64,000 nucleotides of DNA. It comes from an uncultured Eubacteriales bacterium. Its GTDB lineage: Bacteria > Bacillota > Clostridia > Saccharofermentanales > Saccharofermentanaceae. Shown here piece by piece: positions 53,227-61,806 of this stretch. The translations under genes and the position numbers were made by a program. The stretch spans positions 124,001 to 188,000 of the forward strand of contig OMWK01000003.1 in assembly GCA_900314745.1 (NCBI GenBank), given 5' to 3'. The notes beneath the pieces are model-generated. The model was not told the DNA's origin, searched no databases, and was given only the letters and a program-made list of their open reading frames with translations. Numbering within the stretch: the first letter of the stretch is position 1; each line of letters begins with the position of its first letter.

Positions 53227-54696
53227 TCATTTCATAAGATACTCATCGACTTCCGATGCGACATCTCTGCCTTCGCGAAGTCCCCATACGACGAGTGACT
53301 GACCTCTTCTCATATCTCCCGCTGCGAACACGCCTTCAACGGATGTCTTATGTGATGAACCAGTCTCAACATTGGTCCTCGCATTCGTATCAACTCCGAA
53401 TGCATCGACTACGTATTTCTGAGGTCCCAGGAATCCTGCTGCTATGAGGACCAGCTGACAGGGCAATGTCTTCTCTGTTCCTTCAACGGGAACCATGTTA
53501 AAGCGTCCTGTCGTCTCATCCTTTACGCTCTTAAGCTCAACTGTCTCGACGGCACAAAGCTTGTTGTTCTCATCACTGATAAATCTCTTAACCGTCGTGC
53601 AGTAAACTCTGGGGTCAGATCCGAATACAGCTGCCGCCTCCTCCTGACCGTAATCGGTCTTAAGGATCTTCGGCCATTCGGGCCAGGGGTTATTCGCTGC
53701 CCTTTCGACAGGGGGCGCTGGCATCATCTCAAGCTGCGTTACTGACTTGCAGCCGTGACGCATGCAGGTGCCTACGCAGTCGTTACCCGTATCTCCTCCG
53801 CCGATGATGATTACATCCTTATACTTTGCACTTATGTACTTGGTGTCAGACATGTTCGAAGACAGCAAAGACTTCGTCGTCGCACGCAGAAAATCAACCG
53901 CAAAGTAGATTCCCTTGGCATCTCTCCCCTCTGCCTTGATGTCACGGGGATTGCCCGCACCGCAGCAAAGAACAATGGCATCATAGGAAGACTTAAGTTC
54001 CTCATACGTGATATCAACGCCGACATCGACCGAGCACTTAAATGTGATTCCCTCTTCCTCGAGAATCTTAATACGTCTGAGTATTACCTGCTTCTCGAGC
54101 TTCATGTTAGGGATTCCGTACATGAGAAGTCCGCCGGGTCTGTCCTGCTTCTCATAAACGGTTACCTCATGGCCTCTTACATTAAGCCAATATGCAGCGG
54201 AGAGGCCGGAAGGGCCGGAACCTATTACCGCGACTTTCTTACCCGTACGGTTAGCGGGTACATGAGCCTTCATAACACCGCTGGAATATGCGTGCTCGAT
54301 TATCGAGTACTCATTCTCCTTGGTTGCGACAGGCTCGTCGTTAAGTCCGCAGACGCATGCCTTCTCGCACAATGCAGGACAGACGCGCGACGTGAACTCC
54401 GGAAACGCATTCGTGAGCATGAGTCTCTCGAGAGCCTCATCCCAGAAGCCCTTATACACAAGGTCGTTCCAGTCGGGGCACAGGTTGTTTAACGGGCAGC
54501 CTGCGACCATGCCGCATATCGGCTTTCCAAACTGGCAGAACGGCACACCGCAGTTCATGCAGCGCGCACCCTGCTCACGCCTTTGATCCTCGTCGATCTG
54601 CGTGTGAAATTCCGAGTAATTCTTGATCCTCTCGAGTGGCTCAAGTCCCGGGTTATTTACTCTTCTATATTCCATGAATCCTGTTGCTTTTCCCAT
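53227..54696 (-). CDS. gltD: Glutamate synthase small subunit
   Basis: NADPH-side subunit of GOGAT that passes electrons to GltB. Two cysteine groups for iron-sulfur clusters (CMNCGVPFC, then GCPLNNLCP; and RVCPALCEKACVCG) precede an FAD-binding GSGPSGLSAAYWL and an NADPH-binding GGGDTGNDC. It ends with GAGDMRRGQSLVVW-like FAD contact (AAGDMRRGQ). 489 residues, normal. GGGGGTGATC precedes the ATG; the gene follows gltB by 14 bp. Confidence 0.97.
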   Translation of the reverse strand: MGKATGFMEYRRVNNPGLEPLERIKNYSEFHTQIDEDQRREQGARCMNCGVPFCQFGKPICGMVAGCPLNNLCPDWNDLVYKGFWDEALERLMLTNAFPEFTSRVCPALCEKACVCGLNDEPVATKENEYSIIEHAYSSGVMKAHVPANRTGKKVAVIGSGPSGLSAAYWLNVRGHEVTVYEKQDRPGGLLMYGIPNMKLEKQVILRRIKILEEEGITFKCSVDVGVDITYEELKSSYDAIVLCCGAGNPRDIKAEGRDAKGIYFAVDFLRATTKSLLSSNMSDTKYISAKYKDVIIIGGGDTGNDCVGTCMRHGCKSVTQLEMMPAPPVERAANNPWPEWPKILKTDYGQEEAAAVFGSDPRVYCTTVKRFISDENNKLCAVETVELKSVKDETTGRFNMVPVEGTEKTLPCQLVLIAAGFLGPQKYVVDAFGVDTNARTNVETGSSHKTSVEGVFAAGDMRRGQSLVVWGLREGRDVASEVDEYLMK

Positions 54697-54710
54697 TTTT
54701 GATCACCCCC

Positions 54711-57700
54711 TTAAGATCTTCCCGAAGTGTTCTCATGGAACGCTTCAATCTTCGCTTCGTCTTCGCTCATGCCGGAAGCCATATGTGCTTCTATGGACTT
54801 CATCATGCGCTTGTAGTCATGCGGGATGACTTTCTTGAAGCGGGGGATGTATTCGTCAATGGAATCAAGGATCTTCTTGCCGAGAGGCGATCTAGTTCTT
54901 CTCACGTGCTCCTCGATAAGCGATACGAGCTCGTTCCTGTCCTCGTCGGAAGTTACGTGCTCGAAGCCTACAAGGGACTTGTTGAGCTTGGTGTACAGAG
55001 TATTCTTCTCATCGAGAACAAACGCGATACCGCCGCTCATGCCGGCAGCGAAGTTCTTGCCGACGGGACCGAGGACTACTGCGACACCGCCCGTCATGTA
55101 CTCGCATCCGTGGTCGCCAAGACCTTCAACTACGACCTTGGCACCGGAGTTTCTTACACAGAATCTCTCGCCTGCAAGACCGTTTATGAATGCCTTGCCC
55201 GAGGTCGCACCAAAAAGCGCGACATTACCCGCGACGATGTTCTCTTCCGGCTTTATCTCACACTCACGTGACGGGAATATAGTGAGCACACCGCCCGACA
55301 GCCCCTTGCCGAAGTAGTCGTTCGTATCGCCTTCAAGGTTTATCGTAAGACCCTTGGGGATAAACGCACCGAAGCTCTGGCCGCCGGCGCCCTTCGCATT
55401 TACAACGAACGTGTCGTCATCGAGAGTATTGTAGTATCTCTTTGTTATCTCCGAGCCGAAGATCGTACCGAGCGAACGGTCGAGGTTTCTGACCTTAATG
55501 TCGATCTCCTTATGAGCACCGCTCTCGAGAGCCTCAGCCATATTAGGAATGATCTCGCGGCGGTCGATAGTCTCATCGAGCTTAAAGTCGTAAGCATCAG
55601 CCTCGTCGTAGTGTCTCTTAACGGAAGGATGTGAGAGTTCAGGATCGTGGATGATCTCGGAAAGATCGACAGAGCCTTTGAGCGAGCAGTCTGCCTCCTT
55701 AAGAAGATCAGCACGGCCGACGAGTTCATCGACAGTTCTTATTCCGAGCTTAGCCATGTACTCACGCATCTCATTTGCGATGAATGTCATGAAGTTGATT
55801 ACATACTCAGGCTTGCCCGTGAATCTCTTACGAAGCTCGGGGTTCTGGGTGGCAACTCCGACAGGACATGTATCGAGGTTGCACACTCTCATCATTACGC
55901 AGCCCATCGTTACGAGAGGAGCAGTCGCGAATCCGAATTCCTCGGCACCGAGCATTGCGGCGATCACTACGTCTTTACCGGTAAGAAGCTTGCCGTCCGT
56001 CTCGAGCCTTACGTGAGATCTTAAGTTGTTCTGTATAAGTGTTCTGTGAGTCTCCGCAAGACCTATCTCCCAGGGAAGACCGGCGTGATGAATTGATGAT
56101 GCGGGAGCTGCTCCCGTACCGCCGTCATAGCCTGAGATGAGGATTACCTTGGCGCCCGCCTTGGCAACACCCGCAGCGATGGTTCCGACACCGGACTCGG
56201 ATACGAGCTTAACTGATATACGCGCATCGGAATTGGCATTCTGAAGGTCGTAGATAAGCTGCGCGAGATCCTCGATGGAATAGATGTCGTGATGCGGCGG
56301 AGGCGATATCAGCGCGACACCCGGAGTGGAGTGACGTGTCTTCGCGATCCAGGGATATACCTTTCCTGCAGGAAGGTGTCCGCCCTCTCCGGGCTTTGCT
56401 CCCTGAGCCATCTTGATCTGAATCTCCTTTGCAGAGATTAAGTACTTAGAAGTAACACCGAATCTTCCCGAAGCGACCTGCTTGATCGCAGAGCATCTGT
56501 CCTCGGAAGAGCCTGCGGTCTCGATACGGTCGAGATCCTCACCGCCCTCACCGGAATTGGACTTACCTCCGATCCTGTTCATCGCGATAGCCATGCACTC
56601 GTGCGCTTCCTTGGATATTGAACCGTAGGACATCGCACCTGTCTTAAATCTGTGCATGATCGACTCGGCATTCTCGACCTCATCAAGAGGAATCTCCTTG
56701 CCCTCCGGGTAATTAAAGTCGAGCATACTTCTTAACGTGATGTGGCGGTCATCGGAATTGATTAGCGAAGAGAACTTCTTGAATGTTCCGTAATCACCAT
56801 TTCTTGTCGCGAGCTGAAGCATGTGGATAGTCTCGGGATCATAAAGATGCTTCTCCTTACCTGACCTCGACTTGTGCCAGCCCTTGATCGCGAGGCCGTC
56901 TGCAGAACCTCTTCCATAGTGATCAAATGCATGCTCGTGAAGAGCGGAAGTTCTCGCCTCGATATCCTCGAGCGTGATTCCGCCGACGCGGCTTACAGTA
57001 TCGGGGAAATACTTATCCATGAGTTCCTTGCCGATACCCAGAGCCTCGAATATCTTCGCGCCCTGATAGGATTGCAGAGTCGAGATACCCATCTTCGCCG
57101 CGATCTTTACAATGCCGTTTACAACTGCATCGATATAAGCTTCTGAAGCCTGTGTGAATTCCTTATCTATTACTCCGCGGGCAATAAGATCGGAGATCGT
57201 GTTCAGCGCAAGGTAGGGATTGACCGCACTCGCACCGAAGCCGAGCAATGTCGCGAAGTGATGTACCTCTACGGGCTCACCTGTCTCGACGATGATCGAT
57301 GCAGCCGTATTCATTCTTGTGCGGACAAGATATGTCTCGAGAGCCGCAACAGCGAGAAGCGAAGGAATTGCCATGTGCGTCTCATCTACTCCCCTGTCGG
57401 TCAGGATGAGTATCGTTGCACCTGCAGCGTGTGCCTCGTCAGCCTGTGTATAGAGGCTAGCGATTGCTCCTGCAAGACCTTCCTCCTCGGTGTAGATCAT
57501 CGAGATATCGTATGTCTTCAATCCGTCGTATGTGTTATCCCTGATCTTCATAAGATCGATATTCGTAAGAATAGGATTTCTGACCTTAAGTACGCGACAG
57601 TTCTCCTCCCTGTCTTCGAGGATGTTGCCCGTAATGCCGAGATAAACGGTCGTATCCGTAATGATGGATTCCCTGATGCAGTCGAGCGGCGGATTAGTTA

Positions 57701-59300
57701 CCTGTGCGAACTTCTGCTTGAAGTAATCGAACAGCGGAGGCTGCTGTTCGGACAGAGGCGGAACAGGAACATCGACACCCATCGCTGCCGTAGGTTCACC
57801 GCCGTTAAGACACATGGGGATCAGCTCGTTATTCAGGTTGCCGTACGAATAGCCGAAGGCGCGCTGAAGACGTACGAGCTCATCTCCCTTGTAACTTATG
57901 GTTCTCTTGTTGTTGATCTTAAGATCGTGAAGCTCAACGAGCATATGGTCGAGCCACTCGCCGTAAGGCTCGCGGTTTACATACTCATTCTTAAGATTCT
58001 CATCGTCAATCAATGCACCCTTGTCAAGATCTGCAAGAAGCATCTTGCCGGGGCGCAGTCTGTCCTTCCTGATGATGTCCGAATCCTGAAGATCATCGAG
58101 AACGCCAACCTCGGACGAGAGGATCAGATAACCGCTCTTCGTGATGTAATAACGCGAAGGTCTTAAGCCGTTTCTGTCGAGCACGGCACCGACCTTGTCG
58201 CCGTCAGTAAAGATGATCGAAGCAGGTCCGTCCCATGGCTCCATCATCGTCGCATAGTACTGATAGAAAGCCCTCTTCTCGCGACTCATCGTATCCATGT
58301 GCTGCCACGGCTCGGGGATCGTCACCATAATAGCAAGAGGAAGCGGAACGCCCGCCATCGTCATGAACTCGATCGTGTTATCAAGCCTTGCCGAATCCGA
58401 TCCCGTCACGTCGAGCATCGGGTATATGTCATCATATCTTCCCTCGAAGTATTCGCTTCTGAAGATGTTCTCACGCGAGAGCATCTTGTTCATGTTACCC
58501 GTGATCGTGTTGATCTCGCCGTTATGCACGAGCATCCTGTACGGGTGCGAACGCTGCCATGTGGGGTTGGTATTCGTCGAGAACCTCGAGTGCACGATGC
58601 CAAACGCGGACGTATACTCCCCGCCTGCAAGATCCTTGTAGAATGTCCTTAACTGACCTACGAGGAACATGCCCTTGTAAACGATAGTCCTGCACGAGCA
58701 CGAGCACACATATGTATCACTGTTTTCCTTCTCGAAAAGCTTCCTTGCAAAGTACAGCTTCCTCTCGAAGTCTATGTCTTCCTTTGCATCCTCGGGGCGC
58801 TCCACGATACCCTGAACGATCGTGGGCATACTCTCCCTCGCTCTGTTTCCGAGAACATCAGCATCTACCGGAACATCACGCCAGCCAAGGAAATTAAGGC
58901 CTTCATTAGCGCATGCATTCTCGAAGACCTTCTTCGCCGCATCAGCCTTGTCGGAACTTTGGGGCATGAAGAACATGCCGATTCCGTAGGATCTTCTGCC
59001 GCCTACACTGATGCCGTCAGATGCGAGCGCCTTAGAGAAGAATTCATGCGAGATCTGAACGAGGAGTCCGACGCCGTCACCGGTCTTGCCTTCAGAATCC
59101 TTACCCGCTCTGTGCTCGAGCTGCTCGACGATGGTAAGCGCATCATCGACTACCTTCGAAGAGGCCTCGCCGTCGATCTTGATGACGGCTCCGATACCGC
59201 AGTTCTCGTGCTCTTCGGAAGGGTCGTAGAGGCCGTTCTTCGGGAAAGCATTCTGAACTCTGTAATTGTCACACCTTTGTCGTTCAACCGTGTTTTCCAT
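54711..59300 (-). CDS. gltB: Glutamate synthase large subunit
   Basis: Makes two glutamates from glutamine and 2-oxoglutarate. 1529 residues from the ATG at 59300 (AGGAGA 9 nt upstream). The class II glutaminase nucleophile is the Cys in ENCGIGAV near residue 34, so a propeptide of about 33 residues is removed. A central domain, an FMN/synthase domain with GGKSNSGEGGED, AQGAKPGEGGHLP and the iron-sulfur cysteines in CNLDTCPVGVATQ, and the C-terminal beta-helix (GxxxG repeats with GGVAVVLG) follow. It forms an operon with gltD behind a leader terminator. Confidence 0.97.
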   Translation of the reverse strand: MENTVERQRCDNYRVQNAFPKNGLYDPSEEHENCGIGAVIKIDGEASSKVVDDALTIVEQLEHRAGKDSEGKTGDGVGLLVQISHEFFSKALASDGISVGGRRSYGIGMFFMPQSSDKADAAKKVFENACANEGLNFLGWRDVPVDADVLGNRARESMPTIVQGIVERPEDAKEDIDFERKLYFARKLFEKENSDTYVCSCSCRTIVYKGMFLVGQLRTFYKDLAGGEYTSAFGIVHSRFSTNTNPTWQRSHPYRMLVHNGEINTITGNMNKMLSRENIFRSEYFEGRYDDIYPMLDVTGSDSARLDNTIEFMTMAGVPLPLAIMVTIPEPWQHMDTMSREKRAFYQYYATMMEPWDGPASIIFTDGDKVGAVLDRNGLRPSRYYITKSGYLILSSEVGVLDDLQDSDIIRKDRLRPGKMLLADLDKGALIDDENLKNEYVNREPYGEWLDHMLVELHDLKINNKRTISYKGDELVRLQRAFGYSYGNLNNELIPMCLNGGEPTAAMGVDVPVPPLSEQQPPLFDYFKQKFAQVTNPPLDCIRESIITDTTVYLGITGNILEDREENCRVLKVRNPILTNIDLMKIRDNTYDGLKTYDISMIYTEEEGLAGAIASLYTQADEAHAAGATILILTDRGVDETHMAIPSLLAVAALETYLVRTRMNTAASIIVETGEPVEVHHFATLLGFGASAVNPYLALNTISDLIARGVIDKEFTQASEAYIDAVVNGIVKIAAKMGISTLQSYQGAKIFEALGIGKELMDKYFPDTVSRVGGITLEDIEARTSALHEHAFDHYGRGSADGLAIKGWHKSRSGKEKHLYDPETIHMLQLATRNGDYGTFKKFSSLINSDDRHITLRSMLDFNYPEGKEIPLDEVENAESIMHRFKTGAMSYGSISKEAHECMAIAMNRIGGKSNSGEGGEDLDRIETAGSSEDRCSAIKQVASGRFGVTSKYLISAKEIQIKMAQGAKPGEGGHLPAGKVYPWIAKTRHSTPGVALISPPPHHDIYSIEDLAQLIYDLQNANSDARISVKLVSESGVGTIAAGVAKAGAKVILISGYDGGTGAAPASSIHHAGLPWEIGLAETHRTLIQNNLRSHVRLETDGKLLTGKDVVIAAMLGAEEFGFATAPLVTMGCVMMRVCNLDTCPVGVATQNPELRKRFTGKPEYVINFMTFIANEMREYMAKLGIRTVDELVGRADLLKEADCSLKGSVDLSEIIHDPELSHPSVKRHYDEADAYDFKLDETIDRREIIPNMAEALESGAHKEIDIKVRNLDRSLGTIFGSEITKRYYNTLDDDTFVVNAKGAGGQSFGAFIPKGLTINLEGDTNDYFGKGLSGGVLTIFPSRECEIKPEENIVAGNVALFGATSGKAFINGLAGERFCVRNSGAKVVVEGLGDHGCEYMTGGVAVVLGPVGKNFAAGMSGGIAFVLDEKNTLYTKLNKSLVGFEHVTSDEDRNELVSLIEEHVRRTRSPLGKKILDSIDEYIPRFKKVIPHDYKRMMKSIEAHMASGMSEDEAKIEAFHENTSGRS

Positions 59301-59322
59301 TGTCGTTTTCTCCTGATCGAAC

Positions 59323-59367
59323 AAACAAAAAGCGCTTACCGACACGCGTGTACGTGTCAATAAGCGC
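59323..59367 (-). promoter_or_regulatory. leader terminator (attenuator) of gltB
   Basis: Outer stem GCGCTTA (59332-59338) with TAAGCGC (59361-59367) and inner GACACG (59341-59346) with CGTGTC (59353-59358), followed by TTTTTGTTT on the minus strand. It lies 32-67 nt before the gltB ATG, within the leader. Confidence 0.75.
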
Positions 59368-59396
59368 CTTTGCTTGCATTTATTTAACTGTTACAA

Positions 59397-59425
59397 CTTA
59401 TACTCTTTTTGATTTACGCTGTCAA
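59397..59425 (-). promoter_or_regulatory. gltB promoter
   Basis: Minus strand TTGACA (59420-59425), 17 bp, TATAAG (59397-59402). It overlaps the 3' end of metY. Confidence 0.65.
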
Positions 59426-60697
59426 GTTAGCAAAGCCGTTCTCGAGGTCTGCAATGATGTCATCGATGTGCTCCGTACCAATCGACAGACGTATCGTGCT
59501 CTCGTTGATTCCAACGCTCGCGAGTTCCTCAGCGGAGAGCTGTGAATGCGTTGTCGAATAAGGGTGGATGACGAGCGACTTAACATCGGCTACGTTAGCA
59601 AGAAGTGAGAAGATCTTGAGGTTGTCGATGAACTTGAATGCCTCTTCCTTGCCGCCCTTGATGTCGAAAGTGAAGATGGAGCCTGCACCGTTCGGGAAGT
59701 ATCTGTTATATATCTCATGATCCGGATGATCGGGAAGCGCAGGGTGGTTGACCTTTGCTACCTGGGGATGATTTACGAGGTAGTCCAGAACCTTCTTTGT
59801 GTTCTCAACATGACGCTCTACTCTTAATGAGAGTGTCTCGATACCCTGAAGGAGGAGGAATGCGTTGAAGGGGGATATCGCAGCACCTGTATCCCTCAAG
59901 ATTATGGCGCGGATGTATGTAACGAATGCGGCAGGTCCTACTGCATCATAGAAAGATACGCCGTGATAGCTCGGGTTGGGCTCAGCAATGTTCGGATACT
60001 TTCCGCTTGCCTTCCAGTTGAACTTTCCTGACTCTACGATGATGCCGCCGAGTGTTGTACCGTGACCTCCGAGGAACTTAGTTGCGGAATGAACAACGAT
60101 ATCAGCTCCGTGCTCGATAGGTCTGATAAGATAAGGCGTTCCGAATGTGTTATCAACTACAACGGGAAGTCCGTGCTTATGCGCAAGCTCAGCGATTGCA
60201 TCGATATCAGGGATATCACTGTTAGGATTGCCCAGAGTCTCAAGATAGATGGCTCTTGTATTCTCTTTGATAGCGCCCTCTACTTCGGCGAGATTATGGG
60301 CATCGACGAATGTCGTCTCGATTCCATACTGGGGGAGTGTGTTGCTAAGAAGGTTGAATGATCCTCCGTAGATCGTCTTCTGTGCAACTATGTGTCCGCC
60401 GTTAGCAGCGAGCGCTTCGATTGTATATGAGATAGCTGCCGCACCGGAAGCTACTGCGAGTGCTGCGGAACCGCCCTCGAGAGCAGCTACTCTCTCCTCG
60501 AGCACACCCTGTGTGGAATTGGTAAGTCTTCCGTAGATGTTGCCGCCTGCTCTTAAGTTGAATCTTGCCTCTGCATCCTCGCTGTTGTGGAATACATAAG
60601 ATGTTGTCTGGTAGATCGGCACCGCTCTTGCATCTGATGCGGAATCCGCCTGTTCCTGTCCTACGTGAAGCTGTAATGTTTCAAATTTGTATGCCAT
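59414..60697 (-). CDS. metY: O-acetylhomoserine sulfhydrylase
   Basis: A PLP enzyme of the Cys/Met metabolism family making homocysteine from O-acetylhomoserine and sulfide. It has the typical start FETLQLHVGQ, YGRLTNSTQ, and the PLP lysine in SATKFLGGHGT (about residue 209). 427 residues, the long class of MetY, not MetB or MetC. AAAGGAG precedes the ATG and partly overlaps a dyad. It lies downstream of a LysR gene that may control it. Confidence 0.94.
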   Translation of the reverse strand: MAYKFETLQLHVGQEQADSASDARAVPIYQTTSYVFHNSEDAEARFNLRAGGNIYGRLTNSTQGVLEERVAALEGGSAALAVASGAAAISYTIEALAANGGHIVAQKTIYGGSFNLLSNTLPQYGIETTFVDAHNLAEVEGAIKENTRAIYLETLGNPNSDIPDIDAIAELAHKHGLPVVVDNTFGTPYLIRPIEHGADIVVHSATKFLGGHGTTLGGIIVESGKFNWKASGKYPNIAEPNPSYHGVSFYDAVGPAAFVTYIRAIILRDTGAAISPFNAFLLLQGIETLSLRVERHVENTKKVLDYLVNHPQVAKVNHPALPDHPDHEIYNRYFPNGAGSIFTFDIKGGKEEAFKFIDNLKIFSLLANVADVKSLVIHPYSTTHSQLSAEELASVGINESTIRLSIGTEHIDDIIADLENGFANLTA

Positions 60698-60709
60698 GTC
60701 TGTGATCTC

Positions 60710-60741
60710 CTTTGGTCATGTTTTGTTTTTGATGACCAAAG
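60710..60741 (-). promoter_or_regulatory. dyad before metY
   Basis: Perfect 10-bp inverted repeat CTTTGGTCAT / ATGACCAAAG (60710-60719 and 60732-60741) with a 12-nt centre. Its 3' half touches the ribosome site, so it is either an operator or an RNA hairpin limiting translation. Confidence 0.5.
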
Positions 60742-60796
60742 TATGACATATCAAATCCGTTGTGAATAATTCCTAATATCGATAGACAGTTATCAA

Positions 60797-61726
60797 TTAC
60801 TTTGATAACCGCTTAACCCCCTTCAGGAAGGCCTTAAGCTCCGCTATATATCTCTCGCCGGGCTCACTCACGATGCTGTTCTTCTTAGTTATGTATCCGA
60901 TCTCCATCACACTGTTCGGATGCTCTTCGTCCGCCTTGTAAGGGACTGCTATGTAACCATCGCCGTTGATATCGTCCGAGATGATTCCCGAACAGAGCGT
61001 GTAGCCGTGCATGCCCTTCATGAGATTAAGCATCGTGGCACGGTCGTTGACCGTGATGACTCTCGAGTACTCGTACTCTCCTAAGATCTCTTCTGCAAAG
61101 AAGTATGCCTCCTCGCCCTGCTCGAAAGAAAGACACGGATAAGGCGCCAGGTCCTTAAACTTAATGGAGCGCTTCTTCGCGAGCGGGTGGTCGTCACTTA
61201 GGTACACGTAGGCATTGCACTTAATGAGAGGATGGAACTCCAGCTCATTCTTATCCAGAAGCTTACGTATGAACTTCTCGTTCTTATCCGACAGATAGAG
61301 TATTCCGATCTCACTTCGAAGTTCGCCTACATCGGATATTACTTCACGCGTCTTCGTCTCCCTTATGGAGAAATCAAAAGTGTTGACATCATACTGTCTC
61401 GCCATCTTAATAAACGAATGAACTGCAAAAGAATAGTGCTGTGTCGATACCGCGAACTTTCTTCTGTAATCGCCGCCCTCGTATTTATGAAGCAGCGTCA
61501 CATAGTGACCTTCAAGACCTCTTATGTCATTCAGGAACTCCCTTCCCTCCGGAGTAGGCGTAACGCCCTTGGGACCCCTTACGAAGATGCTGATTCCTAT
61601 CTCCTTCTCGAGCTCCTTCATTGAAGCCGTAAGTGCGGACTGCACCATATAAAGCTTCTCGGCGGCCTTGTTCATGGAGCCGCACTCTTCTATCGTCAGC
61701 GCATAATGTATCTGTTGAAGTGTCAT
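60797..61726 (-). CDS. LysR-family transcriptional regulator
   Basis: Helix-turn-helix at the N-terminus (MTLQQIHYALTIEECGSMNK, then KLYMVQSALTASMKELEKEI) and a substrate-binding domain. In place of the usual order it has a CysB/CysR-like feel, and its position just upstream of metY suggests it may respond to a sulfur metabolite such as O-acetylserine or O-acetylhomoserine. Start at 61726 is chosen because the family begins here; a perfect TATAAT lies 6 nt upstream and there is no ribosome site, so the mRNA may be leaderless. Confidence 0.88.
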   Translation of the reverse strand: MTLQQIHYALTIEECGSMNKAAEKLYMVQSALTASMKELEKEIGISIFVRGPKGVTPTPEGREFLNDIRGLEGHYVTLLHKYEGGDYRRKFAVSTQHYSFAVHSFIKMARQYDVNTFDFSIRETKTREVISDVGELRSEIGILYLSDKNEKFIRKLLDKNELEFHPLIKCNAYVYLSDDHPLAKKRSIKFKDLAPYPCLSFEQGEEAYFFAEEILGEYEYSRVITVNDRATMLNLMKGMHGYTLCSGIISDDINGDGYIAVPYKADEEHPNSVMEIGYITKKNSIVSEPGERYIAELKAFLKGVKRLSK

Positions 61727-61732
61727 GTGTGT

Positions 61733-61741
61733 ATTATAACA
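61733..61741 (-). promoter_or_regulatory. extended -10, leaderless start of the LysR gene
   Basis: Minus strand TGTTATAAT, 6 nt before the ATG. It overlaps the U-tract of the GH16 terminator, the same layout as before the Wzy-like gene at 3013-3045. Confidence 0.55.
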
Positions 61742-61778
61742 ATAAAGACCCGCTTGCATAGTGCAGAAAGCGGGTCTT
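61736..61778 (-). terminator. Rho-independent terminator of the GH16 gene
   Basis: Perfect 11-bp stem AAGACCCGCTT (61745-61755) with AAGCGGGTCTT (61768-61778), 12-nt loop, followed on the minus strand by TATTGTTAT. It lies 28 bp after the GH16 stop. Confidence 0.8.
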
Positions 61779-61806
61779 AAGCTTGGGGGTATGTGAAGAA
61801 TAATCG

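Noticed and set aside
59300..59600. ANTAR-type paired hexaloop hairpins in the gltB, glnN and GS-like leaders
   Set aside because: I looked for two stems with six-base loops having A at position 1 and G at position 4 overlapping the terminator arm and found none that was convincing.
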